In this document: positions 12,736 through 24,811 of the stretch, in pieces
Layout of the letters: every line of letters starts with the position of its first letter
How positions within the stretch are numbered: position 1 is the first letter of the stretch
From: Cyathus striatus
Lineage: Eukaryota > Basidiomycota > Agaricomycetes > Agaricales > Nidulariaceae
Assembly (NCBI GenBank): GCA_025738555.1
Contig: JAOVFP010000004.1
Span: forward strand, 434,001 to 498,000
Length of the DNA stretch: 64,000 nt
Direction: 5' to 3'
Program-made: the position numbers and the translations under genes
Notes under the pieces: generated by a model
What the model was told of the DNA's origin: nothing
The model's input: the letters and a program-made list of their open reading frames with translations, nothing else
Databases searched by the model: none

Positions 12736-14303
12736 ATGAAGCCAGCTACTCTTACTGCATGTACTTTGGTATTTTTGGGGTAACTATTGCTAATTGCATT
12801 TTTTCAGTTTGACTTAAAATATACACTCAACCAACATTCAAGAGTGATCAACGCCTTAAAGATAAACCAGGATGGCTCTAAACTTGCAAGCAGTGGTGAG
12901 TGGCAAGTTCTCTGAAATATTTATATGCAAGTTTAAAATATACTGTTAGGTGATGATGGACTTATGGTAGTATGGGAGTTAACGACAGGCGAAAAGCTTT
13001 GGGAAGTGTCTGTCATTGGTGAAGTTACAACCATTTGCTGGGCACATTTCGCAGAAACAGGTTCCACAATACTATATTTCAGAACAGGTAGCGGTGTAAT
13101 CCGAGGATATCAGGAAAGTAAAACCAGAGATGGTTATGAGCATGTGTTGGCAATATCTGCGCATGATGGCCCTTTGGAAGACCTGAAATTTGACCTGTCT
13201 CATAGTCGCCTCACCTCACTTGGGGCAGGCTCTCTCAAAGCGTGGAACTTGGTTTTCCCAGGTATGTTATTTGTCCTCTAGGTTCCATATTGCACTCACT
13301 GAATCTCTTAGGTCAAGCTTCTCTGTACATAGAGTCTACCCCTCGCCCCCACATGGCTAGGAGTGTTATGTTTATGCAGAATGGGGCGGAATTAATTCTC
13401 TGCTATTTGGAATCTCGTGAGATGTAAGCCCCACCATCATGCTTTTACCCTTGAAGTTTTTACATGTGGTTGTAGCTTTTGCTATCAGCTGACTCCTTGG
13501 AAAATGCGATGGTTTCATGAGATCTGTACCAGAATGTCAGTCTCTCTCTTGCCTTATAGTTAACTGCTCTGCCTGATATGTTGTTACAGTGGACATGCCA
13601 CCATTGGCACAGATAATCATACTCTACTAGTCTCTAATCTTCAAGATGGTGTTGACATATATGCCATTCTGCCTGTACAGCCACTTAGGTCGTTAAAGCA
13701 TGCTATCCACTCAAATGTGCCCCTTGTCATCTCATCTGCCCTGCAAGGTGAACTGGTAGTTGTCAGTAGTGATGATGGTGTAGTACGTGTATATGCTCAA
13801 CACTTGGGAACCTTGGTTGCACTACTACCCCATGGCTACAGTAAGTAATTAATGTTATACACATGAGAATGAAGAAATCTAAATACTTTGCTAGTTGAAA
13901 TGCTAGTACAAATTACCAAGGTTTGCAAAGTTTCTAAATGCTAGCGATGTTAATGCTAACTATATAATAGGTATTCAGTTCCGAAAAGCAGTGTGTCATT
14001 GCAACTGGAATGTCAGATAACAGCAATATCGAAATTAAGGTATGGACTTCAAGTACCAGTACCAACTTGAGTATGGAAACATCGAGCACTAGCACAGTTT
14101 GTTCTCCTGAACCAATGCTAGATTTCAAAACTCTGCTGAAAATGCTTCCAATCAGTTATGGCCTTGGCGGTATCCTGATCATTTGTATGCTTTGTCTTTA
14201 TGTTTCAGGGTATGTAGATGTAGTAGTATTTTTTACAATTATCGTAGTTGGGTTTATATCGTTATTCTTTTTAACTTCCTTCCTTAGTTACAGCACTGTA
14301 TAG
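12736..14303 (+). CDS. WD40-repeat protein with C-terminal membrane anchor (possible frame error)
   Basis: Exons: 12,736-12,768, 12,808-12,895, 12,950-13,261, 13,312-13,423, 13,476-13,535, 13,590-13,840 and 13,971-14,303, with short GT-AG introns and a TGCTAAC branch point at 13,953-13,959. The N-terminus reads as a first WD repeat (HSRVINALKINQDGSKLASS, DDGLMVVWEL). Later blades include LEDLKFDLSHSRLTSLGAGS and VISSALQGELVVVSSDDGVV. A transmembrane helix lies in the last exon (GLGGILIICMLCLYVSG), with a second hydrophobic stretch behind it. It is a paralogue of the minus-strand gene at 368-2,317, block by block. The last junction is one base out of phase (exon 6 ends in phase 1, exon 7 needs phase 0). 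There is either a one-base indel near 13,830 or another donor, such as the phase-0 GT near 13,815. About 395 codons in total. Confidence 0.65.
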
Positions 14304-15425
14304 TGTATTAGTGCATTCAACATATGTATTATTTCCTTCTTGACTGATTAGCCAGGATCTCAAGTGGGATAATTAGCGAGAAGTAGTGTCGGAATACCAG
14401 AGACATCTATATTCAAATGTCTCAATGATCCCTGCTCGTGCCACTATATGTTTCAAGTATGTTCTCCATTTTATTTTATGCCACTATGCTATTCCTTTTA
14501 TGTACTATATATTTGTATTTAAATCTGTACACTACGTTGTTTACTGTGTCCGTTTACCCCCACAATATACGCCGTCACACGATTTTATTAGAGTCTTCAA
14601 CAAGTGGGGTAGGAATGGAGCAGGGAACCAGGCGGGAATGGAGTGGGTAGTGAGTGGTAGTGAGTGGCCGTGAGTGGTCCGGTGAGCGGATGTGAGTGGC
14701 CTGTGAGTGGCCCTGTGAGTGGGTAATCAATATTTCTAATTGTCATATTTACAATCTGTACATGAATTGGGGCGAGCGACATATTTTTGTTTACATTCTA
14801 AATTGGAATGAGGATATGATAAAAGATCCAATTCGAGATCTGTTTCAAGGGCAAATTCAGAATATGTGATAAGATAGAGACATGAGACACACTTAGGATC
14901 AGTATTTGGATAGGATCTAGGGACAAATGTATGCCCCGATTCAGGATTTGTTCATACATTGGTATGGTAACCGATTTTTGTACGATATTCTACATATGTC
15001 TTATTGTTATATTCTCAATAGTGCTCATGGATTTGATATGTGCCCGATTCATAATTATTTTCTAAATATGAACATGAATCGGTCAAATGACATATTTTTG
15101 TACATATTCTAATTGTTAACTACATCGGGTTGTACCATATTTACCCTGATCCGATTTGGTCCTGTCTGAGGTGGAATGGGAACCGACGTTTCACCTCTTA
15201 TCAGTCCGCTACATATCCCGAGACGCCGTAGACACACGGATGGTTGACCGGGGCCTCGGCATCAAATCGATATACCTAGTTCTGTTTATGTCAGGTATTT
15301 GCTAGCTATTATAACGATGAATGTAGTGGTAGGAAAGCATCTATTATGTTACTGTGACTTCATTGTAATGTAGTTAGTCTATTAGTATTAATGATATATA
15401 AGAGTTATTATCCGGTCTTTATAGT
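14304..15425. other. No gene recognised; G-rich minisatellite and AT-rich spacer
   Basis: Between the WD40 gene and the MULE-like gene. A GAGTGG-rich minisatellite lies at about 14,604-14,727. The stretch 14,760-15,115 is AT-rich and has recurring CATATTTTTGT and GATTCA-type words. No coding potential was seen. Confidence 0.4.
14604..14727 (+). repeat. GAGTGG-type G-rich minisatellite
   Basis: The words GTGAGTGG and GGAGTGG recur about ten times in 120 bp with small variations, for example AGTGAGTGGCCGTGAGTGG. The plus strand is strongly G-biased, so a G-quadruplex is possible. Confidence 0.7.
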
Positions 15426-18400
15426 TTAATTAGGGGGTAATGCTGACTGAGTCTTGTGCTTTTTATGCTCACCTTCTGCATTCTTGCGCTGTGTATGTGC
15501 CTTTCGCTTTCCCTGCATCGTAAATCGATTCTGAGATGAGTTGTACAAATTAGACAGAACACCGCTTTCAATAGATGCCTTCAAAATCCGAGCACCATCA
15601 GCATCAAGTGTTTTTGCTCTGTTAATAGAATTAGTCATCTAATAAATAACAGGTAGTTCCAACCCAACTTACAGTTAGATCGCCTGTAGAAGAGAGATTT
15701 GTGGAAGTAACTTGATTATCATGCGCATGACTACCTTCAATGATGTTGGTATTACTTGGGAGAAGGTCCCAATGTTCCGGAAGCATAAGTGAGAGATGCC
15801 TATTCAATGAAGGGAGTAGCCACGGATAACTGAGCTTATGGGACCACCAGTCTGTTATATATATATTCAGTATGACAATCAATAGAAGAAGAAGTAGACG
15901 GACCTTTAACCTTCCAATTATACTGTCCAACATGCTGACAATAATTGCGATAAGTGTCCACATCCACATCCGTTTCAAGAAGTGGAAATAATCGAAGGTA
16001 ATTAAAAACCTCGTCTGATATGTGTGATTTTAAGTTTAGAATGTCACTGAAATACATAAGTATGAGTTGTATAATTGATAAGCACATATATCTCATTACA
16101 TACTGGTGAAAATGAACTAGACATGTTTTCCACAATCGCATAAGAACTGCATCTGAACCGTCTAGTACAATGCCTGATATCACTGGATCATTAAGGCATC
16201 GAGCAAGGACCATGTCTCCAAACCCTTGTGCACCCTCCGCATCTCCAATAACACCTAAAAGGGATGAACGAGGCGAGAAAATCCGAAAGTTAAGCTCGTG
16301 TCCAGTGATATCCTTCACACCATTAAATATCCCATTCCAAATGTAGCGAAATGCTTCACACGTTGCTGTGTTTGTCCATACACGACCAATAACTAAGCCT
16401 GATTCGAAGTGTGAGGATGAATCCAAAGATTAAGTTGAAGAAAAATAATCTCACTTCGATTTAATTTATCAACCCAAATTACCACCTTAAATTCGTTGGT
16501 ATCCCCATGCACAATCTTAAATGTGGTGTCTACCATAATCCAAAGTGCTTCGAGAAGGAACCCTGCAAGATATGCATTTAATGTAACCACTATATGGCGG
16601 TTGTCACCAAATATGTGAATGCTATGAATGTATCTGTCACTTATCGTTAATCCCCTTTCTTTCTTTCGCTCATGAATTACTCCTTATTATACATGTTATC
16701 AGAATTATGAGAAGTTATAAATTACACAAATACATTACCTTCGATACCAACACCTGCAGGAATTTGCTTACCACACTCTTCATGAACAATATCCTGATGT
16801 TTTCTATTGTTTATCATGGATCCATGAAGCTCTTGAGGTAGATGACCATTAAGTAGTGTTCTAGTGGTCAATGCTATAAATAAATAATTAAGTTAAATAA
16901 AACAAGAATATAGTAATTCCATACCATTATCTACCTTTGATGTTGTGGCGGAAAGGGGACCAATGACTTGAATACATCTGCGATAATTATCCTGGACAGT
17001 GAACGGAACCTTGCGTGGACGGAACGTTGGATGAGAGTGAGGTTTCCCAACCACAGGAATGATAAGAGCACGATAATCAGAGCTATCGACAGGAACAAAC
17101 ACTGATAACGTAGCATCACAGCGTGTACGATACAGAGTGCTAGTTTCTTGCTTTCCTACAGCAAGATGAATATAGCCTATTGATATATTTAAATTATTTT
17201 CACTGTGACACTGAAATATTGCAAAGAATGCACCACATTGTTTTGATGGGGGAACACTTGCAGGATGAACAATATTAGTGCAATTGCCCATCAGTTTTCG
17301 CATATCCTGACTAATGCTACTTGGTCGCGCAGGATCATATATCTCAGAGTTTGAGAATAACTTTCTAAAAATTTCTCTGCATACACCATTGGATTGGGGA
17401 ATTGTGCGAAAGTAATGCCCAGCACCACACGAGTTGGCCCGGTTTGAACAGCCAATGTAATATTCTTCGAAGTTGGTCATTTCATGCTGCAAATTATATT
17501 AAGATTCACATATATTAGTGAGATATGTATAAAATGATATAACAGTAACCTTGCCTGTTTAAATCGACACAAGAGTGGCTTTCCATCACATTTATCTCCT
17601 GTGGGAAGCACTGCATCGCAGACTTCAGCAATAATACTACGGTAGAATCTACATGTTATGTAATTCATAAGTTTGAAGTACAAAAGCTGATAAATATACC
17701 ACTTACACAATTGTACGCTCTACAACTGATGATGCTTCATTTTTCCTCATATCCATCTTTAAGTTTTCGAATGTATCTCTACGTGTTTGACGTTGCAGAT
17801 CCCATCGCTTAAACCCCTTCAGAAAATCGTAAGCTGCAAAGTTGCATATATAGCAGCTGTTGCAATAAAGCGTCACCCTTATGCACTCAATTCCATCTAG
17901 GCAATTCTCATCCAGAGGGAATATACACGTAGTTTGTAAAACCGAACCAGCAGCCCCCCTCCAAGAGTCCTGAGACTGAAAGATCAATTGATAAGCAACA
18001 AATAACTATTCAAATGAAAAATATCACAAACCTCATGTCTTATAAAAGCAAGCATCGTCTTCTTTCCTGTCACCAGACATTCTGGTGTACTATTGCGCAA
18101 ATCCAAAATATACCCAACCTTCGGTTCACCAGTGTTTGGCACTGACCAATACTTCGGAGCAGCAGTGATATGGCGAACAGTGTCTACATATATCCTTGGT
18201 AAAATCTGTATGGACCATCTGAATATGTATCAATTTCGGCGGTGATATTTAAGTCAGTAACATTAGGTGGGCCTGTAATCAATACACATTTCAGTACTTT
18301 TTCTTTCATATCTAAAATGTACATACCATTATGTGGTGTACTTCCACCTTTCACTCGAAGGTGAGCAAAGATATTTGTACCACTTGTTAGTCCAAGATCA

Positions 18401-18681
18401 CAGAAGGTAGCGGAGGTGTCAGAAATTTGAAGCATTGTGCGCCCAACAGTGAAATAATAGTGTTGAGATAGAACATCAGAAAACTGATGTTCCAGTTGCG
18501 CTATAAACTCTTTAATTGTCATATGCTGATGCACCGCTAGTGAAATATTATAAAAATCACATATTACACTGTTAATTCCCACTAAATTTAGTTAGTAGGG
18601 TTATAGGGTCGAGTTCGAAAACTTTTTGGCAGTAATATTCGATGCCGATGCTCCGAAGGGTCGACCACGTTTCCTCGGCAT
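15426..18681 (-). CDS. MULE-like transposase with ubiquitin-like N-terminal region
   Basis: A multi-exon minus-strand gene. A likely start at 18,681 gives MPRKRGRP, an AT-hook-like basic motif. The next exon (18,184-18,582) has a ubiquitin-like pattern: strand, VHQHMTIKEFIAQLEHQF helix, ...YYFTVGRTML..., then LGLTSGTNIFAHLRVKGG. Cys-rich blocks follow (17,703-17,987 and 16,893-17,710). The catalytic core is recognisable: MVDTTFKIVHGD (first Asp, about 16,525) and, after an intron, IGDAEGAQGFGD (about 16,225), as in MULE DDE transposases. The C-terminal part has WWSHKLSYPWLLPSLNRH and TNIIEGSHAH near 15,720-15,830, and the frame ends at 15,426. Exon boundaries are only partly resolved, and the exon-1 splice is uncertain. 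It would act in the nucleus, cutting its own terminal repeats. I did not find those repeats, so it may be immobile or domesticated. Confidence 0.68.
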
Positions 18682-18953
18682 TTTCCTTGTTGCAGCTTTG
18701 TTCATCCCATTCAGGTGACTTCTGCATATGTACTTATCTTCGAATTTCAACGCACAAAAGTATTTCTGTCAATAGTGGAATGGTGCTGTAGTGATTAAGT
18801 ATGTCGAACTTCTCCTTATTCTACCATCACATTTCTACGTTTAATTTCAATTAGTTTAGGTGTTTTATATTAGAGTCTGAGTTCAATCTGAGTTCATCCA
18901 ATAGTTAGTGGGCTCTGCCGGTGATAGCTGGCTCTAGGTATTATTGAAGAATA

Positions 18954-19466
18954 CTGTACCATTACGACTGATTGTTCAGTGACGCATAACGGTACCTGTC
19001 TGAACTGAACAATTTATCGATTTGTTACGCATCACAAGCTAGTTTGAACAAAGGTTCAGTGGAAATAAAATAAGCCCATTTTCTTAAAAAATTCTCCAGC
19101 ATTTCAACGCGATAGTACATGTTAATTATCTGAAATAAGTAATCTAATGCTCTTCCCAATATTGCAAATGCTACATATGGGGAGCTACTTAATTGAATGT
19201 CATAGTATTTAAATGCGAATCTCATTGCTTGAACCTCTGTCAAGACTTTCTAAATAAGTAATCACGAGACGATACATCAGTGTCTTCCTGTATTATGTAT
19301 AGGCTACTTATCATAAAATATCCCATTGTTCCAGTACTTCAACAGGTTTTATACTTTTGAACAAATTTGGTTAACGTCACGCACCAAATCGAGGTATGAA
19401 CTGTACAATGGACTAAACTTTGATGTCACGCCAAAAAATCATGAACATTAGGTCGTAATGGTACAG
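18954..19466. mobile_element. MITE, CTGTACCATT family, copy A (513 bp)
   Basis: Ends are CTGTACCATTACGAC and the inverse GTCGTAATGGTACAG, flanked by TA on both sides (18,952-18,953 and 19,467-19,468). The TA target and CTGTACC-type ends fit a Tc1/mariner-like non-autonomous element. It is more diverged than the other three copies. It contains no transposase. Confidence 0.8.
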
Positions 19467-20419
19467 TACTTACAAAACGGAATGGAGTGTTTACGAAGTC
19501 CACATACAAATACTGTGATCTCTGATGTGATGTAACTTGTACTTGAGTGTTCTTCTTGACTAAAGAATGTATATGTAAATCTTGAATATGAAAGGAATGT
19601 CAATGATCTAAGAAGATGTTCTATATGGGCATGATATAAGTACCATTAAGTATAAGAGGACTGTCTGTTAAAGTGCTCACCAAATAAAAATAAACGACTG
19701 CATGTATTGATAGGTGCACACTCCAAAAATTGGGAGAGATTAAATGCGAATATATATCTAAGTTCAAATGAGTGGAGGAGTGATGAGAAAATATGAACTG
19801 TGAGTGTTCGCCAGTACAAATAATAGCCTGCAATATGAGATATGAGTAGACAGCTTATATATTGAGCATAAATGTTACTGGCCTGTTTTCTCGTATGATC
19901 GTATCATGCTCGCATGGGCAAGGTCGAATAACAAAGCTCTGCTCTAGATACCGCCCCTCTTTTATAGATTTCAGATACGAATGCCAACGTGTAAAAGGAA
20001 AGCTTTCGAATTCTCTAGAAAATGCTAGAGATAATATTTAAACGTGTCACACTTGTACTCAATCTCTGCTATTCAGTGAAACCTGTAGGGGGATGCCACC
20101 AAGACAGCAGAAAAGCTTTGGAGAAGCACTCACACGTGGTTGGGATTTTCGCACTCATTCCATATCGAAATGACATTTCAGAATATAATTTAAATATGTT
20201 ATGTACATACAAGAAGACAGAGATTTTTTAAAACAGTATCTGTGTCTGAAATCGATATGCACCGGCAGTGTGCTCAGGGTAGCAGTGTTAAATGATAGGT
20301 GCTTACATTTAAGAGTTGCCTCGTGTCTGAACAAGGCTGCTGCCAAACACCATGCAATACTGGCTGCCAACGGGCTTCTTGCCGAGTGTTTGACCACATT
20401 GAACGGGGGCCGTTTAGGG
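19467..20419. other. No gene recognised
   Basis: AT-rich spacer. Short frames at 20,155-20,397 (minus) and 20,201-20,569 (plus) overlap each other and lie next to the P450 relic. Neither has a recognisable motif. Confidence 0.35.
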
Positions 20420-21269
20420 GCCGTTTATCTTCCCGTTATCTGCACAGATACTGTTCGGATCCGAAAGTTTCTTTTCTTTTTCGTCAAGCCCCTTGTTAGG
20501 CTTTCCATAGAACTGTTGGTATATTTTATGGTGCTTTCGCTATTTGTTGGAGTATTGAAGTCCTGCTGAGTTGAAGTCCCATCCCATCCTATATAACAAT
20601 TAGTTTGTGTCTAATAGTGGGGTATGAATATGGAAAGACGTACATGTCAACAGCAGGAAATTGAGGGCGATCGGAGTAGATCCTTGATCTTTTTCGAAGA
20701 GTGCTATTGCGTCTTTGCGGGAGTTGAGTACCAAGATCTTCTGTCCTAGAACTCGTAGGAAGATGAGATTTCCTTCAAGTGATACATAAAAGTTCAATAA
20801 GGATCATAATGATCAATCAGATAGCATACCATTGTGGAAGAAGATTTCCGGTTGAAGGAATTTCTTGACAAAGAAATTGCGAGTGGATAGCACATCCGTC
20901 TATCCTCAGGTCCTAGTGAAGTTCATTGAGAATGTGAGATGGGGGAAAGGAACCTGTATTCAAAGAACATCGAGTACTGTACTTAAATACGTACAGAAAC
21001 ATGTAAACGAGTGAACTAATAAAAACCGACACGAGGCCGATTTTACGGTACAGACAGAATGCCTGCTCTACACCATATTGCTTCTTCCATGAAGTGTAGG
21101 TAAACCATGCTCTTGATTTTGGTATATCGAGAAGGTTTTGGATTAGGAATGTGCCCTTTGGACCGGGGGGGTATGGGATGTTGATGGGATTTGAGGAGTT
21201 GGATTGGAAGATGCGGTAAAGGATTGCTAGGGCGAGTAGCGTGAGCGCAGCGGATGCTGTTGAGGACAT
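20420..21269 (-). pseudogene. Cytochrome P450 N-terminal relic
   Basis: Exon 1 (21,074-21,269) encodes a hydrophobic signal-anchor (ALTLLALAILYRIF), the proline hinge YPPGPKG, and ...NLLDIPKSRAWFTYTSWKKQYG, a classic fungal P450 start. Exon 2 (20,644-20,772) continues with LIFLRVLGQKILVLNSRKDAIALFEK. Then a one-base shift in a run of A near 20,698 moves the expected IYSDRP block to another frame. Exon 3 (from 20,588) has GWDFNSA and then a TAG where a Trp is usual in the family. The I-helix, ExxR and heme-Cys parts are absent. This is therefore a 5' fragment with at least two lesions, not a working monooxygenase. The 301-nt gap between exons 1 and 2 is long for this window. Confidence 0.75.
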
Positions 21270-21514
21270 GCTGGAAAGAACAAGATATTTGCGTATTCAT
21301 GAATTTCGAACTTATATATATACTATGGATAAAATTACCTTTTAAGGAAATAGATTTTCACCCCATTTTGCATGTGTCAAAACGAAAACACTTTGCAGGT
21401 CATTTTGCAATCGATTTTGCAGCACTGCAATATATCCGTGTGCCAGGAGTGGGATGAAAGGCTCGGGGTTCGAAATTTGGTTGAAATTTGCGTTCGAAAG
21501 TAGTCACGTGGTAG

Positions 21515-21548
21515 AACGTCATCTAGCTCCCAGGAGCTAGATGACGTT
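21515..21548. repeat. Perfect hairpin, 16-bp stem, 2-nt loop
   Basis: AACGTCATCTAGCTCC (21,515-21,530), then CA, then its exact reverse complement (21,533-21,548). It directly abuts a second hairpin. Confidence 0.9.
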
Positions 21549-21602
21549 AGGACATGGTCGTCGTCGTGAAAGACTGTCTTTCATGACGACGATCATGTCC
21601 TA
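21548..21602. repeat. Second hairpin, 26-bp stem, 3-nt loop
   Basis: The left arm starts TAGGACATGGTCGTCGTCGT (21,548-21,573). The loop is CTG, and the right arm is 21,577-21,602. Only two positions mismatch. A related GTCGTCGTGAAAGAC string recurs near 35,981-35,996. Confidence 0.88.
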
Positions 21603-21639
21603 GTCTGATCTTCCCAATCTATGACGAAATTTATGCCTT

Positions 21640-22010
21640 ACGTGGTTTCGGTCAGCGGTCTTCATGCTTGGTGATGGGTATGTGAGCAAGATGTAGTGCG
21701 GTCCTTGGGATATGCAGCTCACGGAGCTGTTCATGTGAGGATGGGATATGAACTGCACGAACTTCGTTTCTGGTTCCAGTTTCATGTTGAGGCTTGTCAA
21801 GCCAACGGAACGTACCGTTGGCGTGAAATGGATCATGGAGGACCATCGAAAGCTGTAGGCTATGAGTGCATAGTGCGTTTACGGTCGTTGGACTTCGTGC
21901 TTGGTGTTCTGGATGTTAGTGTGTGAGTGGAAGTCGTGTGCCCCTAGGGTTGTGCAGCTCACAGAGCTATCCCCCCGGTTACGCGGAAATAGTTTCTGCT
22001 CCTAGTAGTA
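21640..22010. repeat. Internally duplicated, dispersed repeat fragment
   Basis: Two similar halves each contain a CTTGGTG...GGATGTTAG/GGTATGTGAG stretch followed by GCAGCTCACRGAGCT (at about 21,714 and 21,952). A related degenerate stretch occurs near 27,220-27,370 (GACTTTGTGCTT... CTCATGGAGCTG ... ACGCGGCAAT). No coding function is recognised. Confidence 0.45.
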
Positions 22011-22424
22011 GAGTTTAATCCTAGATGTTTCGATGCTCTCGGGAATTTGGATTGGTGATTGGGTAGAATGGTTAGGAGCTTTGCTGTCGCTACTGCAGTT
22101 TGCGCTGCGATGAGAGGTTGGGTATGTACCGCTTTGCTTGAGGTCCCCTGTGGTCTGCATGGGGTGTTAATGGTTTCGTTTGGGCTTCCCTTGAGATGAG
22201 TAGGTGGGTGGTCGCATAGGACGGATGTGTGAGAGGTGCTGCATACGATGCGATTCATTGGGCCCCTGGTCGTTATTGCCTTGCTTCAGGTAAACTGATC
22301 GTCATATTGTCTGTCTGCCAGTATACTCAAAAATCTACTAATGATTCAGTACCCAGTTTACTGTCACTTATGATGGTATATGTCTCACAAGAATGTCGTC
22401 TTATGGACCTAGGATTCATATATA

Positions 22425-22653
22425 CTGTACCATTTCAACCAACTGTTCGGTCACATGTCACAACAGACTGAGGCGCGAACTGAAGTACAAATGAAAATTA
22501 TAGGGAACTTACAGGGTTCTTATAAGTTACGCTGAGCTATGGACCTTGGTTGAAAACAGTGCACACCATTGGTCATACATTTCAGTGACTATCGAACAGA
22601 GGTTGGGACCGTCACACTCCCATTGGTGCGAACAATTGGTCGAAATGGTACAG
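22425..22653. mobile_element. MITE, CTGTACCATT family, copy B (229 bp, shortened)
   Basis: Left end CTGTACCATTTCAACC and right end GGTCGAAATGGTACAG, with TA on each side (22,423-22,424 and 22,654-22,655). Both ends match the 530-bp copies, but the middle is largely missing, as in an internal-deletion derivative. Confidence 0.82.
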
Positions 22654-22655
22654 TA

Positions 22656-23100
22656 TATTATGATGCTGGTTCCATGCAATTTCTATGCCATTCCTCACTT
22701 TTTAAAGTTGCTTAAGCCCCAATGAAGTGAACTCGCTGATAAGCAAAATTATTTTTTCTAATTATACCAGGAATTATTCATAAATAATATAGGTGTTTGT
22801 GAAAGTTTTTATAATAGAAAATTTGCATGATATAGTCTTTGGATTCGGATGTTGTTAGTACTTATTTATAAACAGGAGGTCCCGCCAAGATGTATATGTG
22901 CCTATTATACTCTATATGTAGGCAGTAAGAATCTAGTAAGGATCACAGGTAACGGGTCTTACCGCTTGCCGGCCCTATTCTTTATTTATTTATAGCGGTG
23001 TTAAGGAACATCACGAAGTTAGTTGATATTACTTCCCCACCTGCTTCCTCATGGTGCGAGAGTGCTTTCGATTGGATCACCGTATATTAAATCTTACTGG
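22656..23100. other. Intergenic, upstream of the GT15 gene
   Basis: AT-rich spacer. No gene seen. It ends in the promoter region described next. Confidence 0.4.
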
Positions 23101-23108
23101 TATATAAA
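23101..23108 (+). promoter_or_regulatory. TATA box of the GT15 gene
   Basis: TATATAAA lies 99 bp upstream of the chosen start codon at 23,207. Transcription would start roughly 30 nt downstream, near 23,130-23,138. That argues against the upstream ATG at 23,126 and for the ATG at 23,207. Confidence 0.6.
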
Positions 23109-23206
23109 CTCGGGCAGAGTCACATATGATTGATCATCTCTCTCCCACCTACCAAGTAACTTCTGCTGCCTCTGTTTGCTGCTGTTTGGTCTCGATTTCC
23201 ACTACC

Positions 23207-24811
23207 ATGGCTTTGTCTTCTGTTTTTGCTACAGCTCGTGTTCGAAATCAAATCCTCGCATTCTTTTGCCTTGTTTTCTTTACTCTTGCCTATCTATTAT
23301 TTACCCATACGTCTATTTCATCCCCATTGTCTTTTGTTAAATCCAATGCACGCCCAAATGGAGTCATAATAATGTTGCTGGCTCCCAACAGGCTCATACA
23401 AGCAACCAAAGCTCTAACGAGTGTTGAGGATCGCTTTAACCGACGGTTAAAATACCCATACGTTCTATTCACATCAGAGGACGAGGCGCCTGCTCTAACA
23501 GACGAAATAAAGGCCAAGATCCACTACATCACCGAGGGGAGGGCTACCTTTGGTATCTACCTCCATTTTTCACTTACACTCGATCTAACTTGAAGGGATC
23601 AGCTACCACCACAAAAGAGTCATGGGATGTACCAACCGATCTCGACATGGCGCGTGTAGAAGCTTCCTTGAAAAATATCGGGTCTGTAACCACACCTTGA
23701 CGAATCAAGCTGGCTTACACCATCCTTCACACCAGGTTCAGACTTGGATATCGTTCCATGTGCCGATTTTACTCCGGTATGATTATCATCTAACAATCCA
23801 CCGCAAGTCATTCTAGCTCACAGCAGAGAACTGTCAGGCTTCTTCTGGCGTCATCCCGCATTAGCCCCTTATGACTGGTTTTGGCGTTTAGATACCGATA
23901 TTGTGTTCCATTGCGACGTCGTACGTTTCTTTCCCTATCTGTATACTCCCCAACGTAACTGACTTTGCGTCATAGCCCTATGATCCCATCCAAAGGCTGA
24001 TAGAAAGCAATGCGTTATACGGTCCGTGATACTTTCATCCTACCCCAATTCATCATTTATTAACTCAAGGCGTTATCACAGGATTTGTCCAGGCGTCGGG
24101 AGATGCCGATTTCGTCCAACCCAGCCTTGCATCAAACGTCTCCTACTTCATGTCCCGAAATAGAGACCTCATTTCTCGAGATGCGAATCATGGATTTGTA
24201 TGGAACGATGCCGCTTCTGTTGAGAGGGCCTTTTCAGGTACAGCCGGGATCGATGATTGGACCAGGATGTGCATGTATGTAAGTGGCATTTAACATTTCT
24301 TCCCCTTTATTCAACAGCAGTAAGTGACTGAAATAATGATTGGCTAGGACAACTTTGAAATATCGCATAGAAGTGTTTGGGAAAGTACATTGTATACCAA
24401 ATTCTTTGAATATTTGGACAAAGCGGGAGGATTCTTTTATGAGCGATGGGGAGATGCTCCGGTCCATTCTTTTGGACTAGCAATGTCTCTTAGGAAAGAT
24501 CAGGCATTCCAATTTCACGATATGGGGTAAAATCTTCAATTTGTACTGCACAACCTAAGCGATTTAATTAATCATGGCCCACTATCAGATATCAGCATCA
24601 AGGATGGCCATACGAGTGTCCTCAGGAACTCGATCGATGTGCCTGCGAGCGAGAAGGTGTCGCAGCCAGTTTGTCTTCTACATTTTTAGTTGTGGCATAA
24701 GCTTACCTTAGATTAGACTTTGACCATGGAGGCAAATTGTTAGTGACTTTCTTTCTTTTCCATTCGGTTTTTAAGCGTGTTTATAACAGCTGGTTTGGTC
24801 AGGGTGTATGA
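23207..24811 (+). CDS. GT15 family alpha-1,2-mannosyltransferase (Kre2/Mnt1-like)
   Basis: Type II Golgi membrane enzyme expected to add alpha-1,2-mannose from GDP-mannose to O- and N-linked glycans of secreted and cell-wall proteins. Exons: 23,207-23,552, 23,603-23,681, 23,736-23,776, 23,838-23,920, 23,976-24,021, 24,082-24,278 and 24,348-24,526, then from 24,589. All phases agree. A short basic tail and a membrane anchor (ILAFFCLVFFTLAYLLF) come first. GT15 hallmarks follow: YRSMCRFYSGFFWRHP, YDWFWRLDTDIVFHCDV (acidic metal site), MCMYDNFEISHRSVW, and FFEYLDKAGGFFYERWGDAP. Start ATG 23,207 was chosen over 23,126 from the TATA position. The last one or two exons are uncertain; a stop at 24,809-24,811 fits if the frame continues through GACTTTGACC, otherwise TAA at 24,698. 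About 360 residues, a little short for the family. It looks intact. Confidence 0.85.

Noticed and set aside
22860..23000. Possible tRNA or other structured RNA
   Set aside because: No cloverleaf with a CCA-proximal stem, anticodon loop and T-loop could be drawn. No convincing tRNA or rRNA was found anywhere in the window.
23126..23206. Upstream start codon for the GT15 gene
   Set aside because: It lies only 18 nt after the TATA box, before or at the expected transcription start, and would precede the membrane anchor with a second hydrophobic stretch.
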